Made by a program: the position numbers and the translations under genes
Notes under the pieces: generated by a model
Told to the model about the DNA's origin: nothing
Seen by the model: the letters and a program-made list of their open reading frames with translations, nothing else
Database searches by the model: none
In this document: positions 17,941-25,653 of the stretch, piece by piece
Position numbering within the stretch: position 1 is the stretch's first letter
Layout: each line of letters starts with the position of its first letter
Source: Actinomadura violacea
Lineage (GTDB): Bacteria; Actinomycetota; Actinomycetes; Streptosporangiales; Streptosporangiaceae
DNA length: 64,000 nt
Assembly (NCBI RefSeq): GCF_017573465.1
Contig: NZ_JAGEPF010000008.1
Location: 248,001 to 312,000 of the forward strand
Direction: 5' to 3'

Positions 17941-17958
17941 ACCTAACGGGCGTTTGGT
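17941..17958. promoter_or_regulatory. Inverted repeat upstream of hsaD, TetR-type dyad
   Basis: ACCTAAC-GGGC-GTTTGGT has arms matching at 6 of 7 positions. It starts 31 bases upstream of the hsaD start, where binding would block transcription of the operon. It does not fit the KstR spacing (AACnnGTT). No second copy was seen in the window. Confidence 0.35.
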
Positions 17959-17976
17959 CGAGATCGTCCAGTGCAT

Positions 17977-17991
17977 TCCCGATCAGCGGGA
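17977..17991. promoter_or_regulatory. Candidate IclR operator, site C
   Basis: TCCCG-ATCAG-CGGGA is a perfect inverted repeat with 5-bp arms. It lies in the hsaD/hsaB divergent region and matches sites A, B and D. Confidence 0.6.
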
Positions 17992-18045
17992 CGTTCGCGG
18001 GAGGGGCGCCGCGGGGGCCCTCTTGACGGCCGGTGCGGCGCGGGC

Positions 18046-18060
18046 TTCCACTCATTGGGA
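18046..18060. promoter_or_regulatory. Candidate IclR operator, site D
   Basis: TTCCACTCATTGGGA is a second copy in the hsaD/hsaB gap, nearer hsaB (start 18146). Its TTCCACTCA half recurs, inverted, before iclR at 19702-19716. Confidence 0.5.
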
Positions 18061-18145
18061 TCCGGGGGCCCGCGCGGCGCCGCGCGTGCCTACGTTCCGG
18101 TGCATCGAGACCGGCGACAGTCTTCGGAAGCCGCGAGGTGACTTC

Positions 18146-18754
18146 ATGCCAGCAGAGCCAGCGCTCACCGCAGAGCCCGCAGGGAACTCCGGGGCCGCAG
18201 GGCCCGCGGACTCCCCCGACCCCCTGGAGTTCCGGCGGGCGATGGCGGAGTTCGCCACCGGCGTCACCGTGGTGACCGCGATCGACGGGGACGAGCCCGT
18301 CGGGTTCGCGTGCCAGTCGTTCGCGTCGGTGTCGCTCGAACCGCCGCTGATCCTGTTCTGCGCGGACCGGCGCGGCCGGTCGTGGCCGCGGATCCGCTCC
18401 GCCGGCCGGTTCTGCGTGAACGTCCTCGGCGAGGACCAGGCGGACCTGTGCGCGCGGTTCGGGTCGAGCCGCGGCCTGAAGTACGAGGGCCTGGAGTGGG
18501 ACCTGTCCCCGCACGGCACCCCGCAGCTGCGGGACGTCCTGCTGAACGTGCACGCGGAGGTGCACGCCGTGCACGAGGCCGGCGACCACGACGTGGTGAT
18601 CGGACGGGTGCTGTCGGTCCGGGTGCACGAGGCGCCGGGCGCGGTGTGGCGCCGCCCGATGCTCTTCTTCCGCAGCCGGTTCGGGGTGCACCCGCCGGAG
18701 GTGCCGTTCGCCCCGGACCCGTGGGGCGAGGGCGACCGCTGGGGCTGGGGCTGA
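18146..18754 (+). CDS. hsaB: Flavin reductase component HsaB
   Basis: The 202-residue flavin-reductase-like (FMN-binding split barrel) protein should supply reduced flavin to HsaA. Typical motifs are FRRAMAEFATGVTVVTA, GFACQSFASVSLEPPLILFC and GRFCVNVLGEDQADLCARF. An N-terminal extension of about 28 residues rich in Ala and Pro precedes the domain. The start at ATG 18146 has GAGGTGA upstream. It is monocistronic and divergent from the hsaD operon that carries its partner. Confidence 0.9.
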   Translation: MPAEPALTAEPAGNSGAAGPADSPDPLEFRRAMAEFATGVTVVTAIDGDEPVGFACQSFASVSLEPPLILFCADRRGRSWPRIRSAGRFCVNVLGEDQADLCARFGSSRGLKYEGLEWDLSPHGTPQLRDVLLNVHAEVHAVHEAGDHDVVIGRVLSVRVHEAPGAVWRRPMLFFRSRFGVHPPEVPFAPDPWGEGDRWGWG

Positions 18755-18773
18755 GTTCACCGGGACGCGCGGG

Positions 18774-19670
18774 TCACATCCAGTCGCCGCGGCCGTCCAC
18801 GGCGAGCAGCCGGTTCATGGTGGCGGCGGACCAGGTGTGCGCGGGGACGGGCCGGTCGGCGTGCGCGCGGCGGGTGCGGCCGCCGGGGCGTCCCGCCGCC
18901 GCCGAGCCGGGGAACAGCACCTGCGCGGTCTCGCGGGCGGCGGTGACGACGAGCGGCGCGACGTTCTCCAGCGGCGTGTGGATGTCGCCGACCAGCGAGA
19001 TCCCCGCGACGGGGCCCTCGGCGCCGCGGATCGCGACGGCGACGCAGGCGATGCCGGGGAAGGACTCGCCGCGCTCGAACGCCAGGCCGCGGCGCTGCCG
19101 GACGCGGTGCAGCTCCTGGTGCAGGGTGCCGAGCTCGCCGATGGTGCGGCTGGTCAGCCGGGTGATCCCGGTGCCGAGCAGCGCGTCGACCTGCTCGGGC
19201 TCCAGCCAGGCGAGCATCGCCTTGCCGAGCGCGGTGGAGTGCGCGGGGGCGCGGCCGCCGACCCGGGACGGCACGGAGGCGGCGAGCCGCCCGCCGAGCT
19301 TGTCCAGGTAGAAGACCTCGGCGCCGTCCAGCACCGCGAGGTGCGCGACGAGCCCGGTGGTGACCTGGAGCTCGTGCAGGTAGGGCGCGGCGGCCTCGCG
19401 GATCTTGCCGTGCCCGCCGTCCTGGCCGCCGAGGCCGAGGGCGCGCTGGCCGAGGCCGTAGCCGAAGGAGTGGTGGGCGAGCCAGCGCTGGCGGACGAGC
19501 TGGTCGAGGATTCGGTGCGCGGTGGAGCGCGGCAGCCCGGTGCGGCGGGCGACGTCCTCCAGCGTGAGCCGGGCGGACGGTCCGTTGAAGGCGTCGAGGA
19601 TCAGCGTCATCCGCTCGATCATCGAGGGCGGCGCATCGCGCCGCTCGGGCGCGGCCAGGGTCTCGGTCAT
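18774..19670 (-). CDS. IclR-family transcriptional regulator
   Basis: The 298-residue regulator has an N-terminal winged HTH (LTLEDVARRTGLPRSTAHRI, about residues 35-55) and a C-terminal GAF-like effector domain (EVFYLDKLGG, ALGKAMLAW, RRGLAFERGE, GIACVAVAIRG). GGGAGGTGCG precedes ATG 19670. It ends in a basic tail beyond the domain. It lies directly beside hsaB, and the dyad shared by the three divergent catabolic promoters has a weaker copy in its own promoter, so it is the best local candidate for the controlling regulator. The ligand could be a ring-opened steroid acid; this is inference. Confidence 0.9.
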   Translation of the reverse strand: MTETLAAPERRDAPPSMIERMTLILDAFNGPSARLTLEDVARRTGLPRSTAHRILDQLVRQRWLAHHSFGYGLGQRALGLGGQDGGHGKIREAAAPYLHELQVTTGLVAHLAVLDGAEVFYLDKLGGRLAASVPSRVGGRAPAHSTALGKAMLAWLEPEQVDALLGTGITRLTSRTIGELGTLHQELHRVRQRRGLAFERGESFPGIACVAVAIRGAEGPVAGISLVGDIHTPLENVAPLVVTAARETAQVLFPGSAAAGRPGGRTRRAHADRPVPAHTWSAATMNRLLAVDGRGDWM

Positions 19671-19701
19671 CGCACCTCCCGGGAACACGACTGAAATGAA
19701 T

Positions 19702-19716
19702 TCTTGTTGAGTGGAA
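19702..19716. promoter_or_regulatory. Candidate IclR operator, site E (weak, autoregulation)
   Basis: The reverse complement TTCCACTCAACAAGA shares its first nine bases with site D, but the second half is degenerate. It lies 32-46 bases upstream of the iclR start, in the iclR/LLM divergent gap. Confidence 0.35.
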
Positions 19717-19817
19717 TCTAGCAAGTCCTGGCGTGGACCGAAAGGGGTAGCGTCAGGCCAGGTCACGCAGGAGCAGCGGGGAAACGCCCGGAGCGCCGAC
19801 GACGGCGGGGCCGCGAG

Positions 19818-19831
19818 TAGAACGTTTTTCT
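19818..19831. promoter_or_regulatory. Degenerate KstR-like box
   Basis: TAGAACGTTTTTCT fits the KstR pattern TnnAACnnGTTnnA except at two positions (T for G and T for the final A). It lies 17-30 bases upstream of the LLM start at 19848. It is weak on its own; a perfect match to the pattern is at 44393-44406. Confidence 0.25.
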
Positions 19832-19847
19832 GTCGAGAGGGGACGCG

Positions 19848-20723
19848 ATGCATGTCGGCATCGTCACGCCGGTGGTGGCCCAGCCGCCGCTCGGGCACGC
19901 CGGCTGGGAGCGGGACGCCGGCATCGAGGAGATCGGCCGGATCGCCGAGACCGCCGACCGGCTCGGCTACCACCACCTGACCTGCAGCGAGCACGTCGCG
20001 GTGCCGGTCGAGGCGGCCGAGCAGCGCGGCGGCGTGTACTGGGACCCGCTCGCCACGTTCGGCTACCTCGCCGCCCGCACCGCCCGGATCCGGCTGGCCA
20101 CCCAGGTGCTCGTGCTCGGCTACCACCACCCGCTCGCGATCGCCAAGCGGTACGGCACGCTCGACCGGGTCAGCGGCGGGCGGCTCACGCTCGGGCTCGG
20201 CGTCGGCAGCCTGGAGGAGGAGTTCGACCTGCTCGGCGCCCCCTTCGCGGGACGCGGCGCGCGCGCGGACGACGCCATCGCCGCGCTACGGGCGTCCCTG
20301 GCGAAGCGCGTGCCGGAGTACCACGGCGAGCACTACGACTTCTCCGGCATGGTCGTCGAACCGCACGCCGTGCAGGAGCACGTCCCGTTCTGGATCGGCG
20401 GCCGCACCGCCCGGTCTCTGCGCCGCGCGCTCGCCGCCGACGGATGGGTGCCGTTCGGGCTGCCCCTGGCGCAGCTCGCCGAGATGCTGGCGGAGGCCGA
20501 CGTCCCGGCCGGCTTCGACGTGGTGCTCGCCCCGTCCCGCCCGCTGGACCCGATCGGCGACGCCGAGGGCGCGGGCAAGGCCCTCGTCCGGCTGCGGGAG
20601 GCGGGCGCGACCGTCGCGGGCGTCCGCATCACGGCGGAGTCGGCGGCGCACTACTGCGAGCAGCTCGCCGCGCTCCGCGACCTCGCCGGCACCTACGACC
20701 TGACCTTTGGAGACATCCTGTGA
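19848..20723 (+). CDS. LLM-class (F420-dependent) oxidoreductase
   Basis: The 291-residue luciferase-like protein opens with MHVGIVTPVVAQPPLGHAGW and has TCSEHVAVPVEA, ARIRLATQVLVLGYHHPLAI and SGGRLTLGLGVGSLEEEFDL, the F420/flavin-lining segments. It is related to but distinct from the LLM protein at 8795-9676. The ATG follows GAGAGGGGAC. It overlaps the next gene (GTGA-type coupling at 20720). Confidence 0.88.
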   Translation: MHVGIVTPVVAQPPLGHAGWERDAGIEEIGRIAETADRLGYHHLTCSEHVAVPVEAAEQRGGVYWDPLATFGYLAARTARIRLATQVLVLGYHHPLAIAKRYGTLDRVSGGRLTLGLGVGSLEEEFDLLGAPFAGRGARADDAIAALRASLAKRVPEYHGEHYDFSGMVVEPHAVQEHVPFWIGGRTARSLRRALAADGWVPFGLPLAQLAEMLAEADVPAGFDVVLAPSRPLDPIGDAEGAGKALVRLREAGATVAGVRITAESAAHYCEQLAALRDLAGTYDLTFGDIL

Positions 20724-21214
20724 CCGACGTCGAGACCCGGCTCGCCGCGCTTGAGGGCCGGCTGCGCGCGCTGGAGGACGAGCGGGAGATCACCCGGCTG
20801 ATCCTGTCCTACGGGCCGCTCGTCGACAGCGGCTGCGCCGAGGCCGTCGCCGGGCTGTGGGACGAGGACGGCGTGTACGACGTGGACGAGCTGATGATGG
20901 ACGGCCGTCCCGCGATCGACGCGATGGTCCGCTCCGGCAACCACCAGCGCTGGATCGCGGGCGGCTGCGCGCACTTCGTCGGGCCGCCGCACGTCACCGT
21001 GTCCGGCGACGAGGCCACCGCCGTCGGCTACACGCTGATGATCGTGAACCAGGACGGCGGCTTCACGCTGCGCCGCGCGACCGCCAACCACTGGACGCTG
21101 CACCGCACGCCGGAGGGCTGGAGCGTCACCAACCGGACGAACCGCGTGCTGGACGGCCGGCGGGAGTCCCCCGACCTGCTCGCCTCGCACTTCCCGGAAG
21201 CCGAGCGCGTCTGA
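20720..21214 (+). CDS. SnoaL-like / NTF2-fold protein
   Basis: The 164-residue protein has an N-terminal coiled segment (ETRLAALEGRLRALEDEREI) followed by the SnoaL opening RLILSYGPLVDSGCAEAVAG and GLWDEDGVYDVDEL. The GTG start at 20720 overlaps the LLM stop. It repeats the LLM + SnoaL pairing seen at 8337-9676, in the opposite gene orientation but the same transcriptional order. Function unknown; possibly an isomerase or dehydratase of a steroid intermediate. Confidence 0.82.
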   Translation: MTDVETRLAALEGRLRALEDEREITRLILSYGPLVDSGCAEAVAGLWDEDGVYDVDELMMDGRPAIDAMVRSGNHQRWIAGGCAHFVGPPHVTVSGDEATAVGYTLMIVNQDGGFTLRRATANHWTLHRTPEGWSVTNRTNRVLDGRRESPDLLASHFPEAERV

Positions 21215-21221
21215 ACCGGAA

Positions 21222-21258
21222 CCGCCGTGGCGCCCCCGGACGCGGGGCGCCACGGCGG
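21222..21258. terminator. Bidirectional hairpin terminator
   Basis: A perfect 15-bp stem (CCGCCGTGGCGCCCC with its complement) and 7-base loop lie between the convergent SnoaL-like and phosphotransferase genes. There is no U-tract. Confidence 0.75.
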
Positions 21259-21261
21259 GCG

Positions 21262-22317
21262 TCAGGGCAGGAGGGACGCGGCGTCGAGGTCGAGGGCGTG
21301 GTGCGCGTGCCTCGCGGTCATCGTGCAGAACATCTCGTCGCCCCGGTCGGTGCGCTCGACCAGCATCGACGCGCCGATCGCCATGACGATGCCCTGGAAG
21401 GCGTACCGGCGGTAGGCGTCCCAGCAGTCGTCCCAGGTCAGCGCCACGCCGCGTCCGGTGAGGGCGGTGTGGTAGCGGCGGACGAGCGCGCGCTCGTGCT
21501 CGCGCCGCGCCTCGACGGGCAGGCTGGAGCCGAGGAAGTAGGCGAGGTCGGCGGCGCCCGGCCCGTACGCGCAGGTCTGCCAGTCGAGGACGACCGGGCG
21601 CGGCCCGCCGAACAGCAGGTTGTCGGCGCGGAAGTCGCCGTGCATGAGGGTGGACGCGCCGTCCCGCGCGGCGAGGTACCCGCCCATCGACGGCAGGAAG
21701 TCCTCGATCAGGCCGATGACCTCGGGTTCGAGCCGGTCCGCGTACCGCTCCTTGAAGCCCTCGTACAGGCCGGCGACCATCGCGGTGGTGAACTCGGCGG
21801 CCTCGGCGCTGTGCCGGTTGAGCCAGGGCAGCGCGGCGAGGTCCGGATCGTTCCATCCGGCGGCGTGCAGCGCGGCCATCTCGTCGACCGCGGCGGCCGC
21901 CTCGTCCGGCGAGACGCCCGCGAGCTGGTCGCCCGCCTGCGCCGGGGCGAGATCCTGGAGCAGGACGACGTAGTCGTCCTTTTCGGGCTCGTAGGCGGAG
22001 AAGTAGCAGGCGGGCACGCTGGCGTCGAGCCCGCCCGCGATGCCCGCGTAGAAGCTCGCCTCCACCTCGTAGGTACGGATCGCGCGGGCCGCGGCGCGGC
22101 TCGCCTCGTCCGCCGCCGGGACCTTCGCGATCATCGTGGCGGGCAGCCCGGCGGGGCCGTCGTAGGTGAGGCGCAGGCGCAGGCTGTCCGACACCTGGCC
22201 GGTGCCGACCGGCTCGGCGCCGACGGCGGTGACCGCCGTGCCGCCGAGGCCGTCCGCGAGGGCCTCGGTCAGCCAGGACGCGGTGAGGCCGGCGCCGCCC
22301 GCGACCGGCCCGGTCAC
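21262..22317 (-). CDS. Phosphotransferase family protein (APH/ecdysteroid-kinase-like)
   Basis: The 351-residue protein has the aminoglycoside/choline kinase fold: DYVVLLQDLAPAQAGDQ as the hinge, the catalytic loop LMHGDFRADNLLFG (His-Gly-Asp...Asn), and the metal site VVLDWQTCAYGPGAADLAYF. Such kinases phosphorylate small hydroxyl compounds; ecdysteroid-kinase-like members are known for sterol-like substrates. GTG 22317 overlaps the upstream gene's stop in GTGA. With its partner it lies at the edge of the catabolic island, so a steroid-like substrate is plausible but not shown. Confidence 0.84.
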   Translation of the reverse strand: MTGPVAGGAGLTASWLTEALADGLGGTAVTAVGAEPVGTGQVSDSLRLRLTYDGPAGLPATMIAKVPAADEASRAAARAIRTYEVEASFYAGIAGGLDASVPACYFSAYEPEKDDYVVLLQDLAPAQAGDQLAGVSPDEAAAAVDEMAALHAAGWNDPDLAALPWLNRHSAEAAEFTTAMVAGLYEGFKERYADRLEPEVIGLIEDFLPSMGGYLAARDGASTLMHGDFRADNLLFGGPRPVVLDWQTCAYGPGAADLAYFLGSSLPVEARREHERALVRRYHTALTGRGVALTWDDCWDAYRRYAFQGIVMAIGASMLVERTDRGDEMFCTMTARHAHHALDLDAASLLP

Positions 22318-23294
22318 TGCGCGTCGCCTTCGGCGAGGTACGACCAGCCGTGGTCCCGCCAGCCGGGCGGCTGGTGCCATTCCGTCCAGCCGTGGCCGGT
22401 GCGCCCGTCCTCGGTGTCGAAGCGGCAGAGCGCGCGTGGGAAGTGCGCGGTCTCCCCAACCGGCGAGACGACGGCGACGGGCGCGAACGCGACCGGCGTC
22501 GCGGTCATCGGGACGCCCGGCACCCGCAGGTGCGACGACGCGGGCAGGTCGTCCGCCGCGAAGCGGGTCTCGGCGGAGAACCCGTCGCGGTGCTCGATCT
22601 CGCCGCCGGGCGGCACCGCGAAAGACGGCCACGGGATCGCGAACCCGATGTTGGCCTGCATGCAGTGGAAGAACGTGCCGTCGCCGAGCCGTCCGGACGA
22701 CCAGAGCCACGAGGTCTTCCACCAGTCGCGCTCGCCCCAGCTGTGGTCGCGCTCGCCGGGCGCGTCGACGGCGATGGTCTCGTCCCCGACCGTGACGGTG
22801 CCGGACACCGTGCAGGGGATCTCGTAGCGCGGGATGTCCTTGTAGGGGTAGACGCCGCTGACGGTGTCCCACCGCAGGTCGAAGGTGAGGCGGGTGGTCT
22901 CGGCGGCGGTGGTGTCGCCGTACGCGGCGGTGGGGTCGGGCAGGATCACGGCCTCTCCGTCCAGCCCGATCCGCGCCGCGCCGAACGGGGCGTCGATGGT
23001 CTGCGTCGCCTGGTAGGTGCCGGCGCGGACGTCGGTCGTGCCGGGCTTCGGCAGCGGCGCGTCGTTGTCGGCGATCAGGACGAGCGGCCGGTCCTTCCCG
23101 GTGACGCACGCCCAGTACCAGGCGCGGTCCCAGTTCGGGTACAGGCCGAGCCGCACGTACCCGGCGACGGACCCGTCGGGCGCGGCGAAGTCGAAGTAGT
23201 AGGACTCGTTCCACAGCACCTCGGGCCCGGGCTCGTGCAGCCCCTCGTCCGCGGCCGTCAGCGGCCAGGTGCCGTGCTCGATGATCTTCGCCAT
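22314..23294 (-). CDS. Lipocalin-like (CrtC/AttH/DUF7064-type) protein
   Basis: The 326-residue beta-rich protein contains DHSWGERDWW (about residues 185-194), the hallmark of the CrtC/Svf1/AttH double-lipocalin superfamily, plus an N-terminal ESYYFDFAAPDGSVAGYVRL strand set. Members bind or modify hydrophobic ligands such as carotenoids and sterols. There is no signal peptide. It is translationally coupled to the downstream phosphotransferase, which suggests a shared hydrophobic ligand. The exact family label is from memory. Confidence 0.72.
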   Translation of the reverse strand: MAKIIEHGTWPLTAADEGLHEPGPEVLWNESYYFDFAAPDGSVAGYVRLGLYPNWDRAWYWACVTGKDRPLVLIADNDAPLPKPGTTDVRAGTYQATQTIDAPFGAARIGLDGEAVILPDPTAAYGDTTAAETTRLTFDLRWDTVSGVYPYKDIPRYEIPCTVSGTVTVGDETIAVDAPGERDHSWGERDWWKTSWLWSSGRLGDGTFFHCMQANIGFAIPWPSFAVPPGGEIEHRDGFSAETRFAADDLPASSHLRVPGVPMTATPVAFAPVAVVSPVGETAHFPRALCRFDTEDGRTGHGWTEWHQPPGWRDHGWSYLAEGDAQ

Positions 23295-23418
23295 GGGCGA
23301 ACCTCCGGGGGTGGTCGGGGGTCAGGGGGCGGCGAGGCCGCGCGGGCGGCTCCTGGAGATCTTCGCAGCCGCGGCCCGCGGAAGCGAGGGTGCCCCGTCC
23401 CACCTCCTGCCAGCGCCG

Positions 23419-23450
23419 CCCGGCCCCGCCGCCCGGACGGCGGGGCCGGG
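23419..23450 (-). terminator. Hairpin terminator of the beta-propeller gene
   Basis: A perfect 13-bp stem (CCCGGCCCCGCCG with its complement) and 6-base loop lie 8 bases past the stop at 23459. Confidence 0.7.
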
Positions 23451-23458
23451 GGCCGGGG

Positions 23459-24565
23459 TCAGCGGAACCCGTCGATCAGCAGCCGGTCGCCGGCGCCCGG
23501 CCCGACGCCCCACACCGACGCGGTGCGTCCCGCCTCCGCGAGGGCGTAGACCTGCGGTGCGCCGCCCGTGCCGCCACCGGGGCGCGGCACGTCCGTCCAG
23601 GCGGTGCCGTCGAAGTGCCGGTAGTAGGCGGTGCGGCTGTCCTGCAGCCACACGCCGCCGTGCCCGTCGGGGGCGATGTCGCCGAGGAACCCGACGTGCT
23701 GGGCGTAGGTGCGGACCTGCCCGTACGGCGACGGCGTCTTCGTCACGGTGAACGCGGTCCCGTCCCAGTGGACGAGGTCCGGGCCGGAGAACAGCGGGTC
23801 CTGCGGGAGCGTGTAGAACCAGACGTCCTTCGGCGACGGCGCGACGATCTGCAGCACCCAGTGCGGCCAGTCGCCGGGGACGTCCATCTGCGTCCATGCG
23901 GTCCCGTCGTAGTGCCACAGGCCGTCGCCGGACGAGGCCATGCCGCCGGCCCAGACGTCCTTCGGTGTGCGCGCGGCCAGCGCGTCGAGCAGACCTCCGC
24001 CGGTGAGCGCGAGTCCCTTGTCCGTCCAGGTGCCGCCGGTGCGGCGGAACACGCCGGCGCCGCTGCCGTCGGTGTTGGAGCCGACCGACCACGCCTTGCC
24101 GCGCGAGTCGACCGACACCGCCATCGGCTGCGACCGCGGGTAGGCGACGGCCTTCCACGCGCGGCCGTTCCAGTGCAGCGACTTCGCCGCGGCGTCGCCG
24201 CCGCCCTGCCCGACGGCCCACACGTTCGACGGCCCGCCGGACGCGACGTCCACCAGTTCGGGGGCGGTTCCGGCGGGCGCGGCCTGCGGCGTCCAGGCGC
24301 CGTGCCGGTAGCTCAGGATCAGCGGGGCGGACGCGGACGCCTGCGTGCCGACGGCCCAGGCGTGCCTGCGGTCGGGCGCCGTGACCCCGTAGAGCGACGG
24401 GGCGGTCAGGCCGGTGATCTCGGTGGCGGTCCAGGCGCCGGACGGGGCGTCGGCGAGCGCCGTGCCGGTCAAGACGGTGCCGGTCAGGCCGGCGCCGGTG
24501 AGCGTGCCGGCCACTGCGGCGGCGAGGGCGAGCGGGGCGGTTCGGCGGGCGAGCGCGGTTCTCAC
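23459..24565 (-). CDS. Secreted beta-propeller-like protein, function unknown
   Basis: The 368-residue protein has an N-terminal signal (VRTALARRTAPLALAAAVAG then ALADAP cleavage). It then carries about six repeats of a W-x-V/A-G pattern: HAWAVGTQ, NVWAVGQGG, KAWSVGSNTD, DVWAGGMASS, DVWFYTLPQ, GVWLQDSRT, SVWGVGPG. These repeats suggest a six- or seven-bladed propeller similar to secreted WD40/YCF48-type proteins of actinomycetes. The GTG 24565 start has GAGGAG 7 bases upstream; a longer reading from 24607 lacks such a site. No catalytic residues are recognisable. Confidence 0.75.
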   Translation of the reverse strand: MRTALARRTAPLALAAAVAGTLTGAGLTGTVLTGTALADAPSGAWTATEITGLTAPSLYGVTAPDRRHAWAVGTQASASAPLILSYRHGAWTPQAAPAGTAPELVDVASGGPSNVWAVGQGGGDAAAKSLHWNGRAWKAVAYPRSQPMAVSVDSRGKAWSVGSNTDGSGAGVFRRTGGTWTDKGLALTGGGLLDALAARTPKDVWAGGMASSGDGLWHYDGTAWTQMDVPGDWPHWVLQIVAPSPKDVWFYTLPQDPLFSGPDLVHWDGTAFTVTKTPSPYGQVRTYAQHVGFLGDIAPDGHGGVWLQDSRTAYYRHFDGTAWTDVPRPGGGTGGAPQVYALAEAGRTASVWGVGPGAGDRLLIDGFR

Positions 24566-24681
24566 GGGCGGACTCCTCGCGGGCGGGAAACTCGACCGTG
24601 CCAGCATTCACTGGCATGATCGGGGTGTAAAGCCGTCCCGGCCGCCCGTGGCCGGAACCGGCTACCGCCCGCCGCCGCGCC

Positions 24682-25485
24682 TCACGGGGTCAGCGCCATG
24701 TTCGCCAGCACCCGGCCGGCCAGCTCCGCGTCCCCCTTGGCCTGCGACTTCACCGCGTCCGGGCCGCACCGTCCGGCGGTGAGCCGCACGTAGCCCTCCC
24801 AGTCCAGGTCCAGCTCGGCCGTCGCGGCGTCCGGCACGCCGTCGGCGAACGACCCGCGCCCGCCGCCGTCCACCACCACGGCCACCCGGTGCTCGACCGG
24901 CCCGCTGATCCGGAACAGCACCGACTGCCCCGGCTCCGCTCCGGCCTTGCGCGCGACGACGAGCGGCAGCCCCTTGCTGAGGATGGCCCAGAAGCAGCCC
25001 GCGGCGGGCGCGTCCAGGTTGCCCGGACGGCCGACCGCGCGCCGCACGTCCTGCTCGTGCGTCCAGCAGTCCATCGCGCGGAACCGCATGAACAGCGCGT
25101 ACGTGCCCTCCTTGCCGTTCGGGAGGGTCGCCGGCGCGTCCGGGTCCTGGTCGGCCAGCTGGACGAGGCGGCGCTCCAGCACGTCCGCCAGCTCGGCCGC
25201 GACCTGCGGCCCGGGGACGGCCCGCCGGGCGTGCACGCCGGCCTCCAGGAACCGCCCGAAGTCGTTGCGGACGTGGTCGAACTCGGGGACCTCGACCTCG
25301 GGGGCGGGGTCGCCGAGCAGTGCCGCCTCCACCGAGACGAGGTGGGCGAACTGGTCCTTGACCGTCCAGCCCGGGCACTCGGTCGCGCGGTCCCACTCGG
25401 CGGCGCCGAGCGTCGCGGCCAGTGCGAGGGAGGAGCGGACCGTCTGCTCGAACGCGGCGACGTTGCCGCGCATCTCTGCGTTCAT
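24682..25485 (-). CDS. Maleylpyruvate-isomerase-family (DinB-like, mycothiol-type) protein
   Basis: The 267-residue protein has the N-terminal four-helix DinB fold of mycothiol-dependent maleylpyruvate isomerases: ATECPGWTVKDQFAHLVSVE carries the first metal His, and MDCWTHEQDVRRAVGRPGN carries the second His/Glu set. The C-terminal part (FRISGPVEHRVAVVVDGGGR...) is an SCP2-like sheet typical of TIGR03083-type proteins. ATG 25485 follows AAGGACGCCGGG; a TTG at 25518 would add 11 residues. Mycothiol dependence is inferred from the family. Confidence 0.8.
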   Translation of the reverse strand: MNAEMRGNVAAFEQTVRSSLALAATLGAAEWDRATECPGWTVKDQFAHLVSVEAALLGDPAPEVEVPEFDHVRNDFGRFLEAGVHARRAVPGPQVAAELADVLERRLVQLADQDPDAPATLPNGKEGTYALFMRFRAMDCWTHEQDVRRAVGRPGNLDAPAAGCFWAILSKGLPLVVARKAGAEPGQSVLFRISGPVEHRVAVVVDGGGRGSFADGVPDAATAELDLDWEGYVRLTAGRCGPDAVKSQAKGDAELAGRVLANMALTP

Positions 25486-25560
25486 CCCGGCGTCCTTAGT
25501 CAAAGGGGAAAGCGTCAAAGGGGGAAAGGCGTCCTCAATCTACCGACACCCCCTGGACGC

Positions 25561-25600
25561 GCCTGGGCGCCGCCCCTTGGAGGAGGGACGGCGCCCAGGC
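25561..25600 (-). terminator. Hairpin terminator of the GDSL lipase gene
   Basis: A perfect 12-bp stem GCCTGGGCGCCG / CGGCGCCCAGGC with a 16-base loop lies about 55 bases beyond the lipase stop and upstream of the DinB-like gene. Confidence 0.65.
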
Positions 25601-25653
25601 CGGAGGCGGCGCCATGTCGCCGAACACGGCGCCTGTGGTCGCGGAGGCCGGGT

